Of a stretch of 64,000 nucleotides of DNA, positions 57,305-64,000 are shown one piece after another (the first letter of the stretch is position 1; every line of letters starts with the position of its first letter). The stretch is from Krasilnikovozyma curviuscula (taxonomy: Eukaryota; Basidiomycota; Tremellomycetes; Cystofilobasidiales; Mrakiaceae), in the NCBI GenBank assembly GCA_014825775.1, contig MVAQ01000049.1, positions 1 through 64,000 of the forward strand, given 5' to 3'. Position numbers and translations under genes: made by a program. The notes below the pieces were generated by a model. That model saw nothing but the letters and a program-made list of their open reading frames with translations. It was not told where the DNA came from and searched no databases.

Positions 57305-59092
57305 ATGTCCTCTGGCTCCTTCCGTGATGATTCTAGCTCAGATTGGTCCTCTGTCACTACTCCAGGTGACCACTCGTCACTCAATGGATTCAACGACGAA
57401 GGACCTCTGGCCAGGTTAACGAGCTATTCGGTAGATGAACAACAGTTCTCTTCTCCTTCTGAGACTCTCGCTCCTACAATGAAGTTTAAATCTCTCAGTA
57501 CTTCATGCGGATCTCGAAACAAAGCGACCAAGTCCTCTAAAACAATTCCATCGCATGCACTTATTCAATCTACCACTCCCTCGGCGGCGCTCCCTTTCAC
57601 GACCCCGACCTCGATCTCGGCCGATCAGCGTGAGACACCCTGCCGGCCTACCACCTCACCGAGTGCCGTCCCATTCACAGCAGTACCAGCATCAACTTCG
57701 TTCTCAAAACCATCCTCCACTCTAATCAAGCGTCCCATGAACAGCTGGATCCTCTACAGATCCGAGACGCTTAAGAACTTGAAGGCTGGGACGAAGGACA
57801 GCAGCAATCTCACTCAAGCTGACATCTCGAAGACCATATCATTGATGTGGAAAAATGAGACGCCTTCTGTAAGATCTCGGTATGAAAAGATGAGCGAGGA
57901 GATGAAAACGCAGGTGGGTGTTTTGCGCGCGGGCTAGTTAAATGGCAGCAATGGATCCATTGATGGTTTGTACGCTGACCCGAACTTAATGTTAGCATCT
58001 CATCAATTTCCCAGATTACAAGTACCAGCCAGTCAGCCGAGTCCAGAAGCTGAAGATTAAGGAGGAGAAAATACGAATGAAGGAGGAGAGGACTCAACTT
58101 CTCAAGACCACTTCTGCAGTACTGGCACCGCGCTGCGATCGATCTACCACGGCTCTTCCCAAAAACAAGCCGAAGAAATTCAAAAAAAACCCCTATCAAC
58201 TCTCTCTTTCTCCGACCCTGCCTCCCAACATGGCTTGGATTGATGTCCCCATCTCAAACCCTGATTCGCCTTGTCCAGCGAAAATTTCCCTTCCGTCACA
58301 GTCTTACTTCACGAGGTACGAATTTTGATTATATGATATGCTGTATCTTTCTTATCATAATGTATCTCTCTGTTGGTCAATAGTCACCCTCAGCAAAAAC
58401 AAAAACAGCATCTTGACTTTCAGCATCACAACCCGCAACATACCGAGTGTTGGGTTAAAGATACTTCCTGCTCTGGAACCCCACTCTTACAAGGTGATCT
58501 CTCTGCAAATCAGAACCAATATCAGCTGGTTTGTCATAACGAGCCTCAACCAAACTTCTACTCCATCAGCCACCGCGACTTACTCACACCACCAGAGGAA
58601 GAGCCAATCTACCGAGATCTACCTCAACAGCTGCACCAGCCTCCTATTTCACCACCAATGTTGACCCATTCGCAGTCTCTGCACAACGACTACAACTACT
58701 CTATTCACAACACCAACGACTGCCAGAAGTCAGCTCAAGACCTAGCGGCAATGTGGTATCTAATGGACGACACTAGCCCTATTCCACATAATACAGAAAA
58801 ATTCATCAGTGACATAGATATCGAATTGGAGATCGAGGGTGACTTAGCTCCTATCACTGTCGGAGCAGGAATAGATGGCCAGTTCAGTGTGGACGAGGGG
58901 TTGTTGCTCGTCGACGCCGACTGGGTTCCAGGATTCGAGTACTCTTTTGAACCCTCGTTCGATACTGACCTCCAGATCCTCACAACGGAGCCCTTTGTGA
59001 CGCAAAAATACCTCCCACCACCAGCATTACGCCATTCCGCCTCCGTCCCGGACCTCCAACAATCCTACACCCCTAATCCTCTGGCTCAGTGA
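57305..59092 (+). CDS. HMG-box transcription factor (MATA_HMG/Prf1-like)
   Basis: ATG 57305. About 140 residues rich in Ser/Thr/Pro, then the HMG box: I-K-R-P-M-N-S-W-I-L-Y-R, helix 2 with T-Q-A-D-I-S-K-T-I-S-L-M-W-K-N-E-T-P, helix 3 R-S-R-Y-E-K-M-S-E-E-M-K-T-Q, and after an intron D-Y-K-Y-Q-P-V. The R-P-x-N-x-[WF] start and D-Y-K-Y-Q-P end are those of the sequence-specific MATA/Ste11/Prf1 class, known for sexual development and pheromone response. The join between helix 3 and DYKYQP needs either a 28-base microexon or a shifted donor. Downstream is Gln/Pro/His-rich with several acidic patches (activation-type), ending YTPNPLAQ. This is not evidence for a mating-type locus: no homeodomain or pheromone genes are near. 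Confidence 0.85.
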
Positions 59093-59441
59093 TATGCATG
59101 ACGAAGGAACAGGCACAGCGTAGGACCAGTCATTCATTTAGTACCACTGAGCCATCACTAAACTCTTGCTGCAGCAGCGCCAGCATCAGAATGAAGGTTT
59201 CGAGGTTGACGTGTTGAATGTGAATGGCTGGAGGATTTGGATTGTAGGAGGCTTTAGAAGTGTAATTCATACCTAAGATTATTTAATGTTAGTTGTTCCG
59301 CTTTGGTAGAAAAAAGAATAGGCTGGATTAAAGACTGAAGAGAAAATGTTGTTATGCACGGCATTCTTTTTTCTTTTCGATTCTTGCTTTGTGAGAAACA
59401 CAGCTAGGCATTGAGTTGATGCCATCTACACAGTTAAGGCT
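59093..59441. other. Convergent intergenic region
   Basis: Short gap between the HMG-box gene (+) and ATP11 (-). No gene seen. Confidence 0.5.
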
Positions 59442-60707
59442 CTAATAAATCTTCTCTAGATCGCCGTAAGCCAGCTTGGAGAGTCTCGTATAGTCGAAAT
59501 CACTTCGAAGGTAAAAACACATCATAGTCAGTCTACCGTCAACCACCTACCATCAGAAATTTCATGAAAGAGGAAATAAGCTCACTTCATCTTCTCCGGC
59601 TTCCCAAACGCCTCCACCATCTTCCTCCTCTCCGCCCTATCGTCTTCTCTCCCACCCTCCAGATCAAAAAAGCTTTGCAGCGCCAGTACCAACATTTGGC
59701 CCTCCTCCGGTTTCAACAACGTCTTCTCCCCACCCTCAGACTGGGTAAGCAGCTCTCCACGCATGAGGACGATGTCATGACTGTCGAGAAAATCGGTGTA
59801 GTGTGTGATGGTCAAGTACGGCCTCGACTCGCTTCCCTTAAGCTTGAACTCCGCCAGAGGAGTGAAGATCACCGTTGTTTCTTTGTCATCAAAGTGGCCC
59901 CATTGGATGAAGAAGAACTCGGTCCCACCAGGCCGTTGGAGCGGCACGAGGAACTGCGAAGTGGTGGAGCGTGAAGTTGAGAACATGGAGTGGTATATCT
60001 TGGAGGGGATGGCCGCGCTCAGAAAGGTTGGTTTAAGAGTATGGTAGGTCGTCCAGAGGGAAGAGATGGTTGCAGCGTCATGTGGAGTTGAGTTGAGGAT
60101 GTCCATGTTGAGGATTTGTGCTAGCGGCTGTGGGTAGAAGCGCAAAAGGGGTAAGAGCAGATATGATGAGTTAACTGTTTCTGATAAAAAGAGTGAATTT
60201 TCTTACCATATTCGGACTGCTGGATTTCTTCGGCGGTCGGGGCGAAGCTGGAGCTTTGGCTGGTGTCGACGGTGGTGGAACGAGCGAGGATTGGGTGGTA
60301 GGGATTGGCTGAAGGACAGCTGGCTTGACAACTTTTTTCTTCAACTCGTCGATGGTTGAGACTCCCTCCCTATACAAAGAGAACGATAAAGGAGCAAACG
60401 GAGCATTGTCAGGGAATTGACACTGAGGGCAGATTCCCATGAGGAAACGACACAAGACTAACTCATCCATCCTCTTCTTAAGCTTATCTGCGTATTTCGC
60501 CGATATACTCGCCTGTCGTGTCTGGTATAGTACAGAGGAGGTGACTGTGGCATACGAATGTCGACACAGGACGGCAGTTGGACGTTTGGCTGCTGCCGAC
60601 GAGAGGAGGCCTGAGAGAGAGAGAGAGAGATTGAATCTGCATCTCAAAGATAAAAACTTAATCTTGGGTACTAATGTCGCTGGAGTGAGTAATACGGACC
60701 TCAACAT
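59442..60707 (-). CDS. ATP11: F1-ATPase assembly factor ATP11
   Basis: Mitochondrial chaperone that holds the F1 beta subunit before assembly. ATG 60707 opens a long basic/Ser presequence (MLRSVLLTPATLVPKIKFLS), with a Leu-Ser run coded by a GA repeat. Then K-Y-A-D-K-L-K-K-R-M-D-E-L. The next exon has V-S-T-I-D-E-L-K-K-K-V and a Pro/Ser-rich link. The main domain follows: P-L-A-Q-I-L-N-M-D-I-L, then I-S-S-L-W-T-T-Y-H, F-F-F-I-Q-W-G-H-F-D and T-I-T-H-Y-T-D-F. One reading ends at 59582 (PEKMK). Splicing a GTGAGC donor there to 59480 or so gives instead N-D-F-D-Y-T-R-L-S-K-L-A-Y-G-D-L-E-K-I-Y and TAG 59442-59444, which looks like the true end. Confidence 0.9.
60613..60630 (+). repeat. (GA)9 microsatellite inside the ATP11 coding sequence
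   Basis: Nine GA units; on the coding (minus) strand they give alternating Leu and Ser in the mitochondrial presequence. Confidence 0.85.
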
Positions 60708-61926
60708 GGTTTTGTGTTCGGCGAAGGAAAAGCGTAAACCGCTAATGTAACTCGTTCCGTTAGGATTTGATTTGGAAAAGGAGCTACTGCACTAAAACTA
60801 GCGCTCACAGAGACAGAGAGAAAGAACTATTCAGATACGAAGAGGTCGACGTGAAGCTGGAGTAGGGACAATATTGGAATCGGCCCTAGAATTTGCTGCT
60901 CTGGAAGAGGAACTTCAAGGGGAACTTTTTGAGTCGATTCTAATTCAGAGAGCAGGAAATGAGATTAGCCTTGACTTAGAGGCTACAGAAAGTCGCAAAT
61001 TCTCATAGACATACTACTTGGGAGAAATTGCTGACGAAAACAAATCGCTGTCGAAAGCAGCGTTCGCAGGTGGATATTCTCGTCCTCGCTCGATTCGCCA
61101 CTCGAGTGCCAAAGATGGATGCCAGAATCATCTCCTGATGTGTTGGCAAGAGAAACAGCGGAAAGAACGAAAGAATTCTCTGCGGCCGATTTCTTTCGAG
61201 GGATGAAACGACGGGCTCAGTAAGGAACCGCAGTGATTGACGAACTCGGACACTCGTTTGACGATGTCAGCGACAGGCCTGGGGCTGTCGTACAACCCCA
61301 CTAGCGAGTGAAAAGAAAACATACGTAACCTGATTCTCGATGTGATTTTTGATGTTGACAGGAAACCTTACTTTGAATTCCTCTCCTAGTAACCCCCTTC
61401 TGTTGTTCTCTGGACACGTCAGCGCCGTGACACACTCGAAAGAATCCTAATCCTGGCCCTGACAACAAGAAGCTGGAATCACCAAGAAACCACTGTCAAT
61501 GGCCCAGTCCAGCTTCGCCAAAGGGGTAAAACGCAGCAAGATGGACCAAACATCAGCGTCATAACAGAGAAGTTTGCAGCTTCTCTTCGTGAGGATTCCT
61601 TTCTGCAATATGTCACCTGGGATGGGCGTCGTTGACATTCGAGTCGATGGTGAAGATGGCTTGATTCGTAGCAATGATATCTTGCTATGCTGAGAAGAAT
61701 AACAACCCGCTAACAAACCAGCTTCAGTTGTTGATGGGTGCAGTTTGATTACTAAATGTGTCTGCAGTCCATCAAGCATCAAGGTTTTGGAGACAGCTTC
61801 TTCTCGTGACGTCAGTTGTCTTTGGAAGATGGCTTCGGGCTGGCTTCGCTTCAGATCGTGAAGGGCTTGGTCGATGCGGAACACCAGACCAAAGTCTATG
61901 GAACAGAAACCAACCTTCTCTCCCTG

Positions 61927-61932
61927 TATAAA
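61927..61932 (+). promoter_or_regulatory. TATA box candidate for the gene at 62139
   Basis: TATAAA about 207 bases upstream of the ATG, followed by CT-rich leader sequence. Confidence 0.45.
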
Positions 61933-62040
61933 GGCGCACCAGCTACTCTTTCGTCTCTCCTCTCTCTTCACTTTCCTAGAAGCCGTCCGACTGCCACCTT
62001 TTTGCTTCTAGCAATCACCTCTGCATCTTCTAGGTGATTG

Positions 62041-62056
62041 CACACACACACACACA
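62041..62056 (+). repeat. (CA)8 microsatellite in a 5' leader
   Basis: Eight CA units about 80 bases before the ATG at 62139. Confidence 0.85.
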
Positions 62057-62138
62057 CGCCCACAATTCTCCCAACATCTTTTTCTTTTCTTCTACCCCTT
62101 TCTGAAAATTCTATCAAGCTTTTCAACATATCGTTGAA

Positions 62139-63110
62139 ATGACCCTCTACACCCCCCAACCCAACGAATCAGCTCCCTTTGTTGATCAAAGCTACCTCGA
62201 CGGTTTCGAAGGGGATCCCTCGTTTTTTTATTTCAACAACAATGCTTACAACAACCCTGACACCCCCATTCAGAATGAGGACATGGAAACCGCCTCCTTT
62301 TCTTGTGAAGAGATGGCCCCATCCAAGGTTTCTACTTCCCAAGGCGTGGCAGTTCCTTGGGTTCGTGTTTCTGTTGGTAGTATCGTCTTGCACGAATGTC
62401 CATTGGCGAGTCACCCATTATAATTCCTAGAGGCCAATGGACTGATCTGTATCCTCCTACCCTTCTCTTCTCTTTCTACAGACCGATGGCGTCAACTACA
62501 TGGACTCGTAGGACTTGCACTAAACTGATCACCCTCCTCCCCAACCGAAGAACTTATCATTATCTCTCACTTTAGAAACTACTTCCCAATCAATACAGCC
62601 CAGAACGAGCATCTCTTCTCTATCTCAAATCTCGTCTGGAACGATCCTGATTGCGGCGAAGCGACGTTTCATACTTGTGAGTGACCTCGGTTTCATTTTC
62701 CTATCTTCGACCATGCTCTGTTAAAACATTCTCTCTAATATCTTCTACACACCAGTCAGCTCCCCAGGATCCCAGTAAGCCTTTGAACATTCGTTCCCTT
62801 TGCCACAAGGTGGACCAACTAAGACGAGAGTGATTTATTTTGTAGAAACCCCGTCGTCAGCATGAGATGGATTTTCGCTAATCCTCTGCTTCAGAGCTTG
62901 AATTGGATTTCTGAGTACTATGGTTGTGTGTCCGCCTTGTCATTTTTAGTAAAAACTCCTGTAAAGGTGAGTCCGGGTGACTGATATGCAATGTTTTGTG
63001 CTGGATGGATAGACGATAGAAACAAAGTCCTTCAGGAACAGTTTTGGCCAGCTGTCACTTGAGGTCCTGCTCTCTCTTTTTATCCCATCAACGGAAACTA
63101 TAGTATGATA
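62139..63110 (+). CDS. Unrecognised spliced gene
   Basis: ATG 62139 (MTLYTPQPNESAPFVDQSYL), then F-E-G-D-P-S-F-F-Y-F-N-N-N-A-Y. The left exon probably ends near 62365. Joined on in frame come T-D-G-V-N-Y-M-D (from about 62482), S-N-Y-F-P-I-N-T-A-Q-N-E-H-L-F-S-I and N-L-V-W-N-D-P-D-C-G-E-A-T-F-H-T (to about 62680), F-S-S-P-G-S-Q, then N-P-V-V-S-M-R-W-I-F-A-N-P-L-L-Q-S-L-N-W-I. The last part is less sure and stops at a TGA near 63110. The introns at 62680-62756, 62776-62846 and 62967-63013 have good GT/AG ends and keep phase, which supports a real gene. There is no signal peptide at the start and no family I know. Confidence 0.5.
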
Positions 63111-63457
63111 TTTTCTCTGACTAAGAAAAAGAGGTGTGGGGGGAGTGGGGAGTGAGTAAGGTTTATGTATTGGTGGTCCACGATCACACTTCCCTTGGTC
63201 ATGGAGCGGGTTCGGCGTCGATCTACTTTCCTGTTGGTTTTATAGCCTCAGTAATCACTGTAACATAATTCTGGGTTTTGTTCTATAGTTGAGTTTCTTG
63301 CAAAAGAAAGACCATACCAGGAGATGAAACGTTATCGGCAACCTGTGATCCGGTCTTACGCTAATACTTGTCACAAAAGCTACAGAGTCCAATAAAAGTC
63401 CATTTAAAGAAAGATGCTGTTGTGTTCGTATTTGTTCAGACACCGGAGTCAGTCTTT
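63111..63457. other. Convergent intergenic region
   Basis: Between the gene at 62139 (+) and the partial gene at the right edge (-). No gene seen. Confidence 0.45.
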
Positions 63458-64000
63458 TCAAGGAATCTGTTCAGTCCCCTTCGTGTCAATAGCGAGCTGT
63501 TGGAACGCCTCGAACGTGTGTGGGCCAGATGGAGGAGGATTAATGGCAAATACCTTCAAAATTTACAGTTTTAGAGGGGAGTGAGTGAGCAGAACAAGAA
63601 GAGGAATTGGAAGGAAACGTACCATTCCGGAAGAGCAGTGGGTTTGAGAAGAGCCTGGGATGACTTGACGACAGTGGAACCATTGAGGGTCTTCGTTCTG
63701 ACTTCACAACACAAAAAAGTAGGCAAACGGACATATTAGAGTCTGCATCTTGAAAGAGAAGCACAGAGGGGGTACATACACGATGAATGTAGCAGCGGCA
63801 GTGATCTGAGATGAATTAACTGAGACGAAGCCAGTGTCAAAGACAGGAAGATTACTTTGCGCATCGATCTCAATTTCACATGGGGTAGCGAACAAATCCT
63901 TGGTTACTGTGTGGTTCTTTGGGTTGAAGAACTGAAAGAGCACATCATGTCACACCAAGTCAGCTAGTAACATGACGCGCCGCCAGAAAGAAAGTCGCGC
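63458..64000 (-). CDS. 3' part of an unrecognised gene running off the right edge
   Basis: Three exons are visible on the minus strand. The first (from an acceptor at about 63931) reads F-F-N-P-K-N-H-T-V-T-K-D-L-F-A-T-P-C, then N-L-P-V-F-D-T-G-F-V-S-V-N-S-S and I-T-A-A-A-T-F-I-V. The second (about 63625-63704) gives R-T-K-T-L-N-G-S-T-V-V-K-S-S, ending L-P-E-W. The third gives A-F-Q-Q-L-A-I-D-T-K-G-T-E-Q-I-P and TGA 63458-63460. Alternating hydrophobic strands and several Asn-x-Ser/Thr sites suggest a beta-rich, perhaps secreted, protein. The 5' part is outside the window and the family is not recognised. Confidence 0.55.

Larger units (their letters stand above)
60708..62138. other. Divergent intergenic region with weak frames
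   Basis: Between ATP11 (-) and the gene at 62139 (+). A + frame without Met at about 60800-61007 reads Glu/Leu-rich and helical. A minus frame of 174 codons spans 61447-61971 but overlaps the TATA box of the + gene. Neither is supported enough to call. Confidence 0.4.

Noticed and set aside
57305..59092. Mating-type locus
   Set aside because: Only an HMG-box factor is present; no homeodomain pair, pheromone precursor or Ste3-type receptor is next to it. The GPCR at 1.2-3.1 kb has a Git3/cAMP-receptor look, not Ste3.
61447..61971. Minus frame of 174 codons
   Set aside because: It covers the TATA box and leader of the + gene at 62139, and its composition is unlike nearby coding exons.

Overview
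This window is a piece of a nuclear chromosome from a fungus, most likely a basidiomycete of the Agaricomycotina type. Genes are close together on both strands. Nearly all are cut by many short introns (about 50-70 bases, GT..AG). The product set (HAM1-like protein, basidiomycete-style P450, C2H2/Zn2Cys6 hybrid factor, HMG-box factor, F-box protein, fungal GPCR) fits that group. No species call can be made by eye. All exon models were built by reading frames and splice sites; none was checked against transcripts.

Layout, left to right. 1-1.24 kb: the tail of a non-LTR (LINE-type) retrotransposon, followed by telomere-like CCTAA repeats. 1.24-3.12 kb (-): a seven-helix G-protein coupled receptor, divergent from a phenolic acid decarboxylase (4.2-4.9 kb, +). 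5.4-8.6 kb (-): a HAM1-like protein. 9.7-12.4 kb (+): V-ATPase subunit B. 12.6-13.9 kb (-): a PUB-domain protein. 14.8-17.2 kb (+): a cytochrome P450. 18.2-19.6 kb (-): a SAM methyltransferase. 20.1-21.9 kb (+): an AIFM2/AMID-like FAD oxidoreductase. 22.4-24.6 kb (+): a mitochondrial PP2C phosphatase. 25.3-29.7 kb (+): a very long low-complexity nuclear-type protein with an AT-hook and an ordered C-terminal domain. 30.1-31.7 kb (+): ALG3 mannosyltransferase. 31.9-33.5 kb (-): a TPT-family transporter.

35.3-42.7 kb holds three paralogous alpha/beta hydrolases (two +, one -) around an Xaa-Pro aminopeptidase. This is the most unusual locus here. Only one paralogue keeps the Gly-X-Ser-X-Gly nucleophile; the other two carry Thr at that place, and one also has a frame break after its first exon.

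43.6-45.9 kb (+): replication factor C subunit (human RFC3, yeast Rfc5 type). 46.1-46.7 kb (-): a weak small gene. 47.3-48.7 kb (-): a C2H2 plus Zn2Cys6 transcription factor. 49.3-51.1 kb (-): an unrecognised multi-pass membrane protein. 52.5-54.1 kb (+): an F-box protein. 54.4-55.1 kb (-): an antibiotic-biosynthesis-monooxygenase-fold protein in four small exons. 55.1-57.3 kb: gene-poor. 57.3-59.1 kb (+): an HMG-box transcription factor. 59.4-60.7 kb (-): the F1-ATPase assembly factor ATP11. 62.1-63.1 kb (+): an unrecognised spliced gene. 63.5 kb to the right edge (-): the 3' end of another unrecognised gene.

Most of the window is housekeeping: proton pumping, clamp loading, N-glycosylation, ATP synthase assembly, mitochondrial phosphatase. 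The accessory content is the receptor/decarboxylase pair, the P450 and methyltransferase, the hydrolase cluster and the retroelement. I see no rRNA, no convincing tRNA and no CRISPR array.
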